This document shows positions 26,684-35,841 of a stretch of 64,000 nt of DNA, piece by piece. The stretch spans positions 1 to 64,000 of the forward strand of contig DHHJ01000012.1 of the NCBI GenBank assembly GCA_002403205.1. Direction: 5' to 3'. Under the pieces are notes generated by a model that saw only the letters and a list, made by a program, of their open reading frames with translations, searched no databases and was not told the origin of the DNA. A program made the position numbers and the translations under genes. This DNA comes from Anaerolineaceae bacterium UBA4775. Lineage in GTDB: Bacteria; Chloroflexota; Anaerolineae; Anaerolineales; Anaerolineaceae. Numbering within the stretch: the stretch's first letter is position 1; every line of letters begins with the position of its first letter.

Positions 26684-27450
26684 TGGACCAGCCCATTATC
26701 CTCATGGAGGGTGTCGCGCAGGGTATGGGTCAGCTCGCTGAAGATCTCAGAGTAGCGCATTTCCGGGGTGCGCGGCCGGGGAAGGTGGACGGGGAGATCG
26801 AGGACGATGCTGCCCGGCCGTGAGGAAAGCGCTAAAACCTGGTCCGAGAGGTAAATGGCCTCGGGGATGGAATGGGTCACCAGCAGGACGGTCTTCCGGC
26901 GTGCCTGCCAGATGTAGAGCAGTTCATCCCCCATGCGTTCCCGCGTCAGGGCATCCAGGGCGCCAAAGGGCTCATCGAGCAGCAGGATGTCGGGGTCCTG
27001 CATCAGCGACCGGGCGATGGCCACGCGCTGGGCCATGCCGCCGGAGAGGTCACGCGGGTAGGCGTTCTCGAACCCCTCCAGGCCGACCAGCCGGATCAAT
27101 TCCTGGGCCTGCGCATGGATGTCCTCTCTGGGGAGGCCCTTCAATTCCAGGGGCAGGCTGATGTTGTCGATCACCCTGCGCCAGGGCATCAGGTTAGCTT
27201 TCTGGAAGACCATCCCGATTTTTGAGTGATCGGGGCTGAAGCGCACACTGCCGTGCGTGGGCGGCACCAGCCCGGCCACCACCTTTAACAGGGTGCTCTT
27301 ACCGGAGCCAGATGGGCCGATCAGAGACACAAACCCATTGGGCGGCAGGCTGAAGCTCAGGTCGTGCAAGGCATGCACCACGCCGCTGGCATCGCGAAAG
27401 GTCACCCCCAGGTTGTGAACTTGCAGGGCAGGCTCAGGGGAGGAATTCAT
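26680..27450 (-). CDS. ABC transporter ATPase, riboflavin (RibXY) uptake system
   Basis: A 256-residue ATPase of the SsuB/TauB/ThiZ type. Walker A is GPSGSGKST, the signature is LSGGMAQR, Walker B is ILLLDEPFGALD and the H-loop is VTHSIPEA. It should power the RibX permease encoded upstream. The ATG at 27450 overlaps the end of ribY by 17 nt. The TAG stop codon is formed by the last bases of a 140-bp repeat element, so the original C-terminus may have been cut or replaced, though length is still normal for the family. Confidence 0.88.
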   Translation of the reverse strand: MNSSPEPALQVHNLGVTFRDASGVVHALHDLSFSLPPNGFVSLIGPSGSGKSTLLKVVAGLVPPTHGSVRFSPDHSKIGMVFQKANLMPWRRVIDNISLPLELKGLPREDIHAQAQELIRLVGLEGFENAYPRDLSGGMAQRVAIARSLMQDPDILLLDEPFGALDALTRERMGDELLYIWQARRKTVLLVTHSIPEAIYLSDQVLALSSRPGSIVLDLPVHLPRPRTPEMRYSEIFSELTHTLRDTLHEDNGLVQ

Positions 27451-28423
27451 TGGTAAAAGCCTTCTCCAGGTCTTGAGGTTCGGTGAGCAAGCCCATATCG
27501 AGCAATACCCTCTGCATATTGATCCACCCTGCCGGCTCAGAGTAGCCCAATCGTTCCGTCTGCCATAACGAGATCGATTCGGCCAAAATCTGGCGTTGGA
27601 GGTTTGAATCGGCTTCAGCCAGGTTTTCGACATAATTCTTGCTGATCTCGTAGGCCTCAATGGGGTTTTCCGTCGTGTCGGCAATGCCCATCAGCAGCGC
27701 TTCCACAAATGCCCGCACCATCTCGGGGTTGTCTTGAATAGTTTTTTCGTTGGTGACCAGGCCATTGGAAACCAGGTGCATATAATCGGCTACCCTAATC
27801 ACATCCACATCGTATCCCTGATAGCGCAACACCACGGGTTCGTTGGCGATGTAAATCACTGCCGAGTCCACCTGGCCGGTGACCAGTGATTCCACCTGGT
27901 TGAACCCGATCGAAAGCAGGCTGACGTCGGTATCCGTCAGGCCGCCAGCATTCAGCAGGGCGATAAACCCGATATAGCTGGCGCCATACAACCCGGGGAT
28001 TCCGACGGTTGCCCCGGCCAGGTTCTCGGGCACTCTGACGCGCTGCTCCTTCAAGGACACCACGCCCACAGGGTACTGGCCATACCAGGCGGCGACAAAG
28101 GTCACAGGCAAGCCCTGGGCGCGCGCCAGCAGGATCTGCTCGCCGCTGGCAATGGCAAAGTTCTGCTCACCGGCGCCGATCAGGGCGATAGCGTCTGCTT
28201 CGTTGCCGTATTCGAGCTGGACATCAAAACCAGCGTCGCGGAAGTAGCCTTTGTCAATGGCAACGTAGATGGGCGCAAACTGAATATTGGGGATGAACCC
28301 CATTGTCAGCTGCACGGGGATCGGTCCGGACTCCTCGGCAGGCGGGGCTGTTTGGCAGGCTGTCAGGATCGTGCTAAAGACCAAAAGCAGGGTTGCGAAT
28401 TTGATCAGGGATTTTACATTCAT
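27434..28423 (-). CDS. ribY: Riboflavin-binding lipoprotein of an ABC transporter (NMT1/THI5-like)
   Basis: A 329-residue protein with a lipoprotein signal ending LTAC (Cys23) and an NMT1/THI5-like periplasmic-binding fold (GFIPNIQFAPIYVAIDKGYF near the start of the mature protein). In Chloroflexi such proteins under FMN riboswitches are the riboflavin binders RibY; the riboswitch here supports this over thiamine precursor or sulfonate binding. GGAGG lies upstream of the ATG. Middle gene of the ribX-ribY-ATPase operon. Confidence 0.85.
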   Translation of the reverse strand: MNVKSLIKFATLLLVFSTILTACQTAPPAEESGPIPVQLTMGFIPNIQFAPIYVAIDKGYFRDAGFDVQLEYGNEADAIALIGAGEQNFAIASGEQILLARAQGLPVTFVAAWYGQYPVGVVSLKEQRVRVPENLAGATVGIPGLYGASYIGFIALLNAGGLTDTDVSLLSIGFNQVESLVTGQVDSAVIYIANEPVVLRYQGYDVDVIRVADYMHLVSNGLVTNEKTIQDNPEMVRAFVEALLMGIADTTENPIEAYEISKNYVENLAEADSNLQRQILAESISLWQTERLGYSEPAGWINMQRVLLDMGLLTEPQDLEKAFTNEFLP

Positions 28424-28455
28424 CAACAGTCCTCCACCAGGAGTAGCTCCTGAGA

Positions 28456-29265
28456 TTATCTCTTTCCCTGGCGCCAGTATTGCCAGGACAATAAGCGGGT
28501 TTCAATGAACAACACCAGGCCGTAAAGGGCCATGGCGGTGATGATCAGCGTAAACAAGGCGACAAACACCAGGGCGGTATCATACTGCCCGCGTCCAACA
28601 TTGATCAGGAACCCCAGCCCGCGATCCGCACCCACAAGTTCACCGACCACTGCGCCGATCACCGCCAGGGTGGCGCCGACCCGCAGGCCGCCCAGGTAAA
28701 CCGGCAGTGCGGCAGGCACCTCGAGCTTCCAGAAGGTCTGGAATGGATTGGCCTCCAGGGTGCGCATCAGGTTGCGTAAGTCCTGGGGGACTTCGCGCAG
28801 GCCGATGAGGGTATTGATCAGTATCGGGAAGAACACGGTCAGGCTGCAAATGATGATCTTGGAGAGCATGCCCGGGCCAAACCAGATCACCAGCAGGGGA
28901 GCGATCGCCACGACCGGCATGGACTGACTGGCCACCAGGTATGGCGAAAGGAGCTTCTCGAGGGTGCTCGATTTGGCCAAAAGGTAGCCCAGGCTGGTGG
29001 CAGCCAGGCCGCCGATGAACAAACCAGCCAGGATCTCATACAGGGTCACGAGTGTGTGCTGATAAAGCTGGCCGTCCGTCAGGGATTGGAGAAACCGTCG
29101 CCAAACCAGCCCGGGTCCGGGCAGGATAAAGGCAGGCAGGTCCAGCACCAGGGTCAGCAATTGCCAGAAAAAAATCCCCATGGCAAGCGACATCACCAAG
29201 TACCTAAGGCGCTTGATCACGCTGGTCGGCTGGGTCAGGTCGTTTTTCTCGCTTTCATTCCTCAT
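28456..29265 (-). CDS. ribX: Riboflavin ABC transporter permease
   Basis: A 269-residue permease with about six membrane helices and the EAA-type loop (EANPFQTFWKLEVPAALP) that contacts the ATPase. First gene after the FMN riboswitch. The ATG at 29265 directly follows the seven-T run of the riboswitch terminator, so there is no Shine-Dalgarno in the usual place; a start further inside (the region before the first helix at about residue 25) is possible. Function as a riboflavin permease is inferred from the riboswitch and the ribY-type neighbour. Confidence 0.83.
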   Translation of the reverse strand: MRNESEKNDLTQPTSVIKRLRYLVMSLAMGIFFWQLLTLVLDLPAFILPGPGLVWRRFLQSLTDGQLYQHTLVTLYEILAGLFIGGLAATSLGYLLAKSSTLEKLLSPYLVASQSMPVVAIAPLLVIWFGPGMLSKIIICSLTVFFPILINTLIGLREVPQDLRNLMRTLEANPFQTFWKLEVPAALPVYLGGLRVGATLAVIGAVVGELVGADRGLGFLINVGRGQYDTALVFVALFTLIITAMALYGLVLFIETRLLSWQYWRQGKR

Positions 29266-29294
29266 AAAAAAAGCCCCGGTAAATCATACGGGGC
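29266..29294 (-). terminator. Expression-platform terminator of the FMN riboswitch
   Basis: Minus-strand GCCCCG-loop-CGGGGC followed by seven T, with the ATG of ribX immediately after. Confidence 0.85.
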
Positions 29295-29318
29295 AAGGGT
29301 TAACATCCTTGGGATGAA

Positions 29319-29462
29319 CCAACCTTCTTTCATTCGGACTGTCACCGCCGGCACCGGCTTTTCACCGGTTCATGCGCCGTGATTGGCGCTCGTGGGCTGT
29401 CCCCGTGAAGGGATTACCACCGATCGGGAATTGGGCCACTGGCCCGCACCCTGCCCCGAAGG
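29319..29462 (-). ncRNA. FMN riboswitch (RFN element)
   Basis: The minus strand shows the conserved FMN-aptamer blocks in order: CTTCGGGGCAGGGTG, AATTCCCGATCGGTGGTA, ACAGCCCACGAGC, GAACCGGTG...GCCGGCGGTGACAG and CCGAATGAAAGAAGG. The closing stem P1 pairs AACCTTC with GAAGGTT. FMN binding should favour the terminator that follows and switch off the transporter operon when flavin is plentiful. Confidence 0.95.
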
Positions 29463-29485
29463 TTATTGAATTGTTTTCATGTGTT

Positions 29486-29514
29486 AGTATATCCGCTGGG
29501 TGGTATGCTGTCAA
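29486..29514 (-). promoter_or_regulatory. Promoter of the riboflavin transporter operon
   Basis: Minus-strand TTGACA (29514-29509), 17-bp spacer, TATACT (29491-29486), about 24 nt before the riboswitch. Confidence 0.8.
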
Positions 29515-29548
29515 TCGGGAACCAGGGTGCATTGGCATTGAGAACGCT

Positions 29549-29557
29549 TGTTATAAT
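29549..29557 (+). promoter_or_regulatory. Extended -10 promoter of the nurA-herA operon
   Basis: TGT-TATAAT about 77 nt before the nurA start; no clear -35. Divergent from the riboflavin operon promoter. Confidence 0.55.
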
Positions 29558-29633
29558 TGGGTTATGGCTTGCCAGCCCAATAAAGGTATTGTAAAATACT
29601 AAAACAAATGTTCCAGATCTCCAAAAGGGAAAA

Positions 29634-30821
29634 ATGCCCGTTAACCTGATCGATATTCAAAACAAACTGCGCGATTTCAGTGCCCAAGCCAAGGCGCACA
29701 AGGAAAAGATCGCGGTCCGCCAGCAGGAAATGGCCGACCTGGTTGCGGCTTATGCGCATCAGCTGGATGACCTGCGCGAGCGTGTCAGCCGGGCTGCGGA
29801 GGTGGTTCCCCGGTTGCGGTGCGCCGTCCCCGTGAATGAATCGCTGGATGCGGCCGTGCCCAGCCCGGGTTGTCCGGAGACCTTCACCGTTTTGGCGGCA
29901 GATGGGTCGCAGATCAACCCCAGCCGGCACGCCCGGGTGGAATTTTGCGTGATCAATGTGGCGGTGGTAAAAATGGTGCGTGGGTCAGGAGAGGCGCCGA
30001 AAATTGTCACCCGCAGTCAGCTTTTGGATTATGGCGCGGTCTTCCTGCCCGGCGGCGGGATGATCTCTGAGGGCATGGTGGCCCTCAAGCGTGACCTGCG
30101 CGAGCGCGAGGCACTGGTCGAATGGGCTGGGGATCTGGTTCACCCTGCTGTTTCAATGACCGACGGCCCCCTGGAGCTGTACCGAGAGCCCCAGGACGGG
30201 GCTGATTTCAACCAGACGCTGGATCGCTATTTAGATGTCCTGGCTGAACTGCGCACGAACGGGTTGATCACCCTGGGCTATGTCGATAAGCCCGGGGGCG
30301 ACCTGATCGCGCGCCTGCTGGAACTGACCCAGCTTGATGAGCTTGACTTTGCCGCCTACAACCAACGCCAGCGCCGTTTTGCCGGGGTCTCAGATGTGAG
30401 CTTGCTGTCTGGCATCTTGCAGCGTCCTGGTGACCGCTCGGCCGTGTTTGCGATCCAGTCTGAGATTGCTCGCCGCTTCAGGGACGACCTGGCACTGCAT
30501 TTCTTTTACCTGAACGTTGGGCGGCCGGGACAGCCTCACCTGGCCCGGGTTGAGATCCCGGGATGGGTTGCCCGGGATGCGGTGCTGCTGGGTACCGTCC
30601 AGTCGGTATTGGTGGAGCAGGCAGCCATGCTGGGCACCCGCCCTTACCCTTACATCCTTCACCGGGCGCATGAGGAAGCCATCGTGACCCTGCTTGAAAG
30701 CGAGCACGTAGAGGAGATGATCGTGGCAGCTTTGGAAAGCAGGGGAATCGCCACCGAGGGAAAATCGCATAAACAATATCACAAAGACCTGACAAAGAAG
30801 AAAACGAGGTACCAGGGATGA
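29634..30821 (+). CDS. nurA: NurA-domain 5'-3' nuclease
   Basis: A 395-residue NurA protein. The N-terminal ~60 residues are helical/coiled. The first metal-binding Asp lies in VLAADGSQI (about residue 90) and a second in SMTDGPLEL, and a C-terminal conserved YPYILHRAHE follows. NurA is the nuclease partner of the HerA translocase in DNA-end resection. AAAAGGGA lies 5 nt before the ATG. The operon nurA, unknown, herA, rad50-like is compact (overlaps or 1-nt gaps). Confidence 0.9.
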   Translation: MPVNLIDIQNKLRDFSAQAKAHKEKIAVRQQEMADLVAAYAHQLDDLRERVSRAAEVVPRLRCAVPVNESLDAAVPSPGCPETFTVLAADGSQINPSRHARVEFCVINVAVVKMVRGSGEAPKIVTRSQLLDYGAVFLPGGGMISEGMVALKRDLREREALVEWAGDLVHPAVSMTDGPLELYREPQDGADFNQTLDRYLDVLAELRTNGLITLGYVDKPGGDLIARLLELTQLDELDFAAYNQRQRRFAGVSDVSLLSGILQRPGDRSAVFAIQSEIARRFRDDLALHFFYLNVGRPGQPHLARVEIPGWVARDAVLLGTVQSVLVEQAAMLGTRPYPYILHRAHEEAIVTLLESEHVEEMIVAALESRGIATEGKSHKQYHKDLTKKKTRYQG

Positions 30822-31444
30822 GCGAAATTGAAATCGGCCGCTTGCTGCGCTCCGGGACGACCGGGTTTGTGGTCGGCTGCCGGGTCAATCAGTTGAATGC
30901 GCCCAGTTTTGGCGCGCTTGTGCGGGTGCCGCTGGAGCCGGGTTACCAGGTGTACGGCGTGATCTACGACATCCATATCGATGATGATGGTTTGGTGCGT
31001 CAGTTGATCACTGCCGAGGATGTCCCTGAGGAGGTGCTGCGCGATAACCGCGAGAACCGCAATGTACCGGTTGAGATCGGGGTGACGGCCGTGGGCTATG
31101 AAAAAGAGGGGCACATTTATCACCTTTTGCCGCCCCGCCCGCCGTTAAGCCTGGATTCGATCTACTTATGCTCACCCGATGAGGTGGTGAGGTTTACCCG
31201 AGCAGGGTTTGGCTATTTCCGACACCTCCTGCGGGACCGGGATAAGCCGGTGGACGAGCTCATTGCGGCCCATTTGATGGCCGCCCGGGCAGCGCATTTG
31301 GCCTCCGGCAGCGCCGACTGGTACCAATCTGCCTTGGGGGCGTTGATCACCACCCTGCGCGATGACTACCAGGGCTTGATGGACCTGCTGAGCGCAGCCG
31401 CTGAAATTAAGACCGATCATGAGTTTGATCAGGAGGGAAACTGA
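30818..31444 (+). CDS. HerA/NurA operon protein of unknown function (HAS-barrel-like start)
   Basis: A 208-residue soluble protein. Its first ~110 residues (IGRLLRSGTTGFVVGC, GALVRVPLEPGYQVYGVIYDI) resemble the small beta-barrel found at the N-terminus of HerA (HAS barrel), and the rest is helical. Its ATG overlaps the nurA stop (ATGA) and it ends 1 nt before herA, so it is made with them. It may be a HerA-NurA loading or regulatory factor; that is inference from position and the barrel-like start. Confidence 0.75.
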   Translation: MSEIEIGRLLRSGTTGFVVGCRVNQLNAPSFGALVRVPLEPGYQVYGVIYDIHIDDDGLVRQLITAEDVPEEVLRDNRENRNVPVEIGVTAVGYEKEGHIYHLLPPRPPLSLDSIYLCSPDEVVRFTRAGFGYFRHLLRDRDKPVDELIAAHLMAARAAHLASGSADWYQSALGALITTLRDDYQGLMDLLSAAAEIKTDHEFDQEGN

Positions 31445-31445
31445 A

Positions 31446-33170
31446 ATGATTGAAACTTTACCGGGAGATGCCATGAACACGGAAACAGGCACAATCGGGT
31501 ACATCGTGGGCGGCGGCTTAAAGGCCAACCTGCAAGCGCGCCTGACCGTGCCTGCCCAGCACATCCAGGAAGGGGCATTCGTGGTGGTGGAGAGTGCAGG
31601 GTGGTTGTTTTACGGCCTGGTGACCGACCTGCAGCTCGGCGCCACCGACCCACGCTTTGCAGATGAGGGCCGTCCCGCACGCCTCTCGCCGGAGCTGGCG
31701 GGACTTCTCCACGGGCAGACCCTGTACACCAATATTGAGATCCTGGCTGCCCTGATGATGGAACAGGGGCCGGAACCGGGTACGCCGGGCTATGATGCCT
31801 GGTTTCAACAGGTGATGGACGAGCAGGTCCGCCCCGAACCGGTCAAGACTGTGCCCCAGCATCATGCCGAGGTGCGCCTGGCACGGGCTGGCGACATCGC
31901 TGAGATCTTCGGCACCGAAGTGAAGAAGGGTTACTTCCAGATCGGCAACACCCTTGAAGGGGGCCACCCGGTGTGTGTCAATTTAGATACCCTCGTGCAG
32001 CGCTCAGCGGGCATCTTTGGCGCAACAGGTTCGGGTAAATCCTTTTTAGCCCGGGTGATCCTGGCCGGCTTGATCAAACACGACAAGACCTCTGTGCTGA
32101 TCTTCGACATGCACAACGAATATGGGCCGGATGACACTGCCTCCGATACCGGTGCCCGTGTACCCGGATTGAAGGGCAAATTCCCTGCCAAGGTGCGCAT
32201 GGTCGGCCTTGGCCGGGGGGCGACCATCCGCGGCAAGCAGCCGGATTACAACCTCGAGATTGCCGAAGTGGATATCACGCCGGAGGATATTTTGATGCTC
32301 TCGCAAGAATTGAACCTGCGGGAGACCACCCCGGCGACGCTGAACGCCCTGTATTCCTCTTTTGGCGCCAATTGGTTTCATGCGTTCAAACATATGAAAC
32401 CGAATGCTACCGAGACCGACGAAGAGGGAAAACCTCATCCAGCAAAAGACAGCGTGGAGGCCTGGGCACGCGAGGCAAACATTCATCCCCTGGCGGCAAA
32501 TGGGCTGCATTCAAAACTTAACCGGCTGTTCAATGCCGATTACATCGTTGAACAGCCCGCGGCCAATGCGCTAGAACAGATCATTGAAAATCTTGATCAC
32601 GGCCAGCACGTGGTCCTTTCTTTTGGCAAACACGAAAAAGACCTGGATTACCTTTTAGTCACCAACTTGCTCACCCGGCGCATCCGCCAAATCTGGGAGA
32701 AGCGCACCAACGACTTCCGCAGCGGACATCAAGGCGCACAGGAGCCGCGGCCCCTGGTGATCGTGGTGGAAGAAGCCCATAAGCTGCTCAACCGGGAGAT
32801 GGCTGCGCAGACCACCTTCAGCACCATCGCCCGCGAGATGCGCAAGTATTACGTCACCCTGCTGATCATCGACCAGCGCCCCTCGCAGATCTACGACGAG
32901 GTCATGTCGCAACTGGGCACGCGCATCACTGGCTGGCTGGGGGATGCCGATGATATCCAAGCCGTCCTGACCGGCCTGGCCGGGCGTGAGGCCCTGCGCG
33001 GTATGCTGGCCCGCCTGCAGCCCAAAGAAGAGGTGCTCATGCTGGGATGGGGCGTGAAAATGCCGATCGTCGTGCGCTCACGCCGCTACGATGACGCCTT
33101 TTGGGAGGCGATCACCGGTAAGGCGGGTAAACGCAGCAATGTCGATATTCTGGATGAATTAGGTTTTTGA
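31446..33170 (+). CDS. herA: HerA-type DNA translocase/helicase
   Basis: A 574-residue HerA/FtsK-superfamily ATPase. An N-terminal barrel (about 10-90) is followed by Walker A GATGSGKSF (192-200), Walker B IVVEEAHKLL and a C-terminal arginine-finger region (IIDQRPSQI). Hexameric HerA drives NurA in end resection. ATG at 31446 with AGGAGG 8 nt upstream; an in-frame ATG at 31419 overlaps the preceding gene and is less likely. Confidence 0.9.
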   Translation: MIETLPGDAMNTETGTIGYIVGGGLKANLQARLTVPAQHIQEGAFVVVESAGWLFYGLVTDLQLGATDPRFADEGRPARLSPELAGLLHGQTLYTNIEILAALMMEQGPEPGTPGYDAWFQQVMDEQVRPEPVKTVPQHHAEVRLARAGDIAEIFGTEVKKGYFQIGNTLEGGHPVCVNLDTLVQRSAGIFGATGSGKSFLARVILAGLIKHDKTSVLIFDMHNEYGPDDTASDTGARVPGLKGKFPAKVRMVGLGRGATIRGKQPDYNLEIAEVDITPEDILMLSQELNLRETTPATLNALYSSFGANWFHAFKHMKPNATETDEEGKPHPAKDSVEAWAREANIHPLAANGLHSKLNRLFNADYIVEQPAANALEQIIENLDHGQHVVLSFGKHEKDLDYLLVTNLLTRRIRQIWEKRTNDFRSGHQGAQEPRPLVIVVEEAHKLLNREMAAQTTFSTIAREMRKYYVTLLIIDQRPSQIYDEVMSQLGTRITGWLGDADDIQAVLTGLAGREALRGMLARLQPKEEVLMLGWGVKMPIVVRSRRYDDAFWEAITGKAGKRSNVDILDELGF

Positions 33171-33171
33171 G

Positions 33172-35751
33172 ATGATCCCTGTTAAATTGCGCATTGAAGG
33201 TTTTTTGTCTTATCGCCAGCCTGTTGAGCTGGATTTCTCTGGTTTCAGCCTGGCGTGCATCTCGGGCCAAAACGGGGCAGGGAAGTCTGCCCTGCTGGAC
33301 GCGATCACCTGGGCGCTGTTCGGCCAGGCGCGCAAGCGCGACGAGTCGGTGATCAACAATCACCCTTCGGTGAACGCTGCGCAGGTTATCCTGGATTTTG
33401 ATTACGAGGGCAACCGCTACCGGGTGCAGCGAGTTAACCCGCGCGGCAAGACCTCAGCCGTGGAGTTTTTCGTGTATGCTCAGGGCGCTGAAGGAGAGGA
33501 CGGCCGCTGGAAGCCCCTTACCGAGCGCACCTTGCGTGAAACGGACGAAAAAATCGAAGCAACCCTGCGGATGGATTTTGACACTTTTACCAACGCCTCG
33601 TTCTTTTTGCAGGGCAAAGCAGACCAGTTCGCCACGGCCCGTCCGGCCGACCGCAAGCGCATCCTGGGCAACATTCTCGGATTGGAAATATGGGAGTCCT
33701 ACCGCAATGCCGCCAGCCAGCGGCGGAGGGACCTGGAAAAGGAGGTCACCGCCCTGGAAGGTCGTCTGAGGGAGATCCAAACCGAGCTGGATGAAGAACC
33801 TCAGCGCATCGAAAGATTGGAGAACCTCCAATCCCAGCTGGCGGGCTTGACCCAGCAGCGCCAGGAACGGGCAGCCATCCTGGAGAACGTCCGGCGCTTA
33901 CGTGCGGCTTTGGATGAGCAAGCCAAAATGCTGGCGACCTATCAGACCCAGATCGAAAATGCCACCCGCAACCGGGATGGACTCATGGCGACCCTGGAAG
34001 CACGGCGCTCAGAGCGATTGGACTTCAACCAAACCCTGGAATCGGCTGAGCAAATTGAGCAGGCCTACCAGGACTGGCAGGCCGCACGCGCCGCGCTGGA
34101 AGCGATGGAAGAAGTGGCAGCCCAATTTCGTCAGCGGGAGGCACTGCGCCACGAGCCAATGAGGGAAATCGAGGCGGAAAAAGCCCGGCTGGAAGAAATC
34201 CAGCAGGGGTTGCTGCAGCAGCGGGCGACTTTGGATGCGGCCCTCGCAGAATCAGGGCAGATGATTGTGCAGCTTGGCACAGCCCGTGAAAAGATCGATG
34301 AGGCAAACCGGAAACTGGAACAGCGCCAGGCCCTACAGGAAAAGGTGCAGCAGTTACAGGCTGAGCAGGCTGATGCAAAAGCGGAAAACCCCCGCTTGCG
34401 GGATGAGATGCACGAGCTTAAGGCGCGCATCGACCAATTAAAGGCTGCTGAGGGTGTTGAGTGCCCGGTGTGCGGTCAGCCTCTCTCTGCAGATGAGCGT
34501 AGCGCGCTGGTGGAGACCCTGACCCAAAAGGGCAGGGACCTGGCAGACCGCTTCCGCGAGAATAAACGGCTGCTGGAGGAATTTGAGGGCTCATTGAACC
34601 AGGTGGGTGCGCAACTGGCCGATCTGAACGGCGTGGAAGTGGCATTGCGAGACGCCACCCGCCAGGCAGATCAACTTGAGCATCAGCTTGCGACCCTGGC
34701 GGCCCAGGAAAAAGCCTGGAACGAAGCCAGCGCACCGCGACTGGCAGAGGTTACGGCGGCCCTGGAGGGGAAAACCTATGCCCTCGAGGCGCGCGGGCGT
34801 TTGGAAGCGATCGATAAGGAGCTGATCGCATTGGGCTACAACCTGGAGGCTCACGAAGCCCTGCGCCAGGCAGAAAATGCCGGGAGGACAGCAGAGGAGA
34901 GCATCCGCCAGCTGGAACGAGCCAGGGCAGCTTTATCGCCAATTGAGCGTGAGATTGAAGGGCTGGAAGCGCAAGTGGCGGATTTGGAGGTCAATCTGGC
35001 GGCCTTGACGGGGGCTTACGACGAAGCAGCAGCCCATTACGCTGCGGCTGAAGCCGATTTACCTGACCTGGATCAGGCTGAGGCCGATCTGCACGACATC
35101 CAGGAGCAAGAAAACCGCTTACGCCAGGAGGTCGGCGCGGCCAGGCAGAATGTTGTGGTCCTGGATACGCTTAAAACGCGTCAAGCCGGGCTGCTGGAAG
35201 ATCGGGATGTGTTGAACCAGGGCATCGCAGATCATAAGCGCTTAGAGCGCGCCTTTGGCAAGGACGGCATCCCGGCTTTGCTGATCGAACAGGCCTTACC
35301 GGAAATCGAAGAAACCACCAACACGCTGCTCTCCCGGCTGTCCAATGGGCGCATGTCCTTCAGTTTCGTCACCCAGCGGGAATACAAGGATTCCAGCCGC
35401 GAGGACCTCAAAGAGACGCTGGATATGGTCATCAGCGATGGTGTTGGCGAGCGGGATTATGAAATGTTCTCAGGGGGTGAGGCATTCCGGGTGAATTTTT
35501 CCATCCGCCTGGCGCTTTCGCAGGTGCTGGCCCGGCGGGCGGGCGCGCGGCTGCAGACCCTGGTGATCGATGAGGGTTTTGGCAGCCAGGATGCGCAAGG
35601 CCGGCAGCGGTTGGTGGAAGCCATCAACCTGGTGCAGGATGATTTTGAGAAGATCCTGGTCATCACCCACCTGGATGAACTGAAGGAGGCTTTCCCCACG
35701 CGCATCGAGGTGGAAAAAACCGACCTGGGGTCCCAGGTGCAGGTGGTGTAG
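33172..35751 (+). CDS. sbcC: Rad50/SbcC-like SMC-family ATPase with zinc hook
   Basis: An 859-residue protein. Walker A is GQNGAGKSA near residue 36. Two long coiled coils flank a zinc hook CPVCG at 431-434. The C-terminal lobe carries the signature (FSGGEAFRVN), Walker B LVIDEGFGSQD and the D-loop. It should form a Rad50-type dimer that tethers and processes DNA ends. It begins 1 nt after the herA stop. Unusually, no sbcD/mre11 nuclease gene is adjacent; NurA may take that role or mre11 lies elsewhere. Confidence 0.92.
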   Translation: MIPVKLRIEGFLSYRQPVELDFSGFSLACISGQNGAGKSALLDAITWALFGQARKRDESVINNHPSVNAAQVILDFDYEGNRYRVQRVNPRGKTSAVEFFVYAQGAEGEDGRWKPLTERTLRETDEKIEATLRMDFDTFTNASFFLQGKADQFATARPADRKRILGNILGLEIWESYRNAASQRRRDLEKEVTALEGRLREIQTELDEEPQRIERLENLQSQLAGLTQQRQERAAILENVRRLRAALDEQAKMLATYQTQIENATRNRDGLMATLEARRSERLDFNQTLESAEQIEQAYQDWQAARAALEAMEEVAAQFRQREALRHEPMREIEAEKARLEEIQQGLLQQRATLDAALAESGQMIVQLGTAREKIDEANRKLEQRQALQEKVQQLQAEQADAKAENPRLRDEMHELKARIDQLKAAEGVECPVCGQPLSADERSALVETLTQKGRDLADRFRENKRLLEEFEGSLNQVGAQLADLNGVEVALRDATRQADQLEHQLATLAAQEKAWNEASAPRLAEVTAALEGKTYALEARGRLEAIDKELIALGYNLEAHEALRQAENAGRTAEESIRQLERARAALSPIEREIEGLEAQVADLEVNLAALTGAYDEAAAHYAAAEADLPDLDQAEADLHDIQEQENRLRQEVGAARQNVVVLDTLKTRQAGLLEDRDVLNQGIADHKRLERAFGKDGIPALLIEQALPEIEETTNTLLSRLSNGRMSFSFVTQREYKDSSREDLKETLDMVISDGVGERDYEMFSGGEAFRVNFSIRLALSQVLARRAGARLQTLVIDEGFGSQDAQGRQRLVEAINLVQDDFEKILVITHLDELKEAFPTRIEVEKTDLGSQVQVV

Positions 35752-35782
35752 GCTTTTGGCGTAGGTCACGTGTGGTCGCGAC

Positions 35783-35812
35783 AGTGCTCACGGGGTTGTC
35801 CCTGTGAGTGCA
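35783..35812 (+). other. Hairpin after the sbcC-like gene
   Basis: TGCTCACGGG pairs with CCCTGTGAGTGC (one G-T). No T-run follows, so it is at best a weak terminator or an mRNA-end hairpin. Confidence 0.4.
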
Positions 35813-35841
35813 GTCGTCGGCAACCCGGGACAAAAAATGTT

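Noticed and set aside
25828..26705. Several open frames on the minus strand across the palindromic array
   Set aside because: They repeat the array units (CRCSTCHT-type peptides) and are by-products of repeats without a stop; no Shine-Dalgarno.
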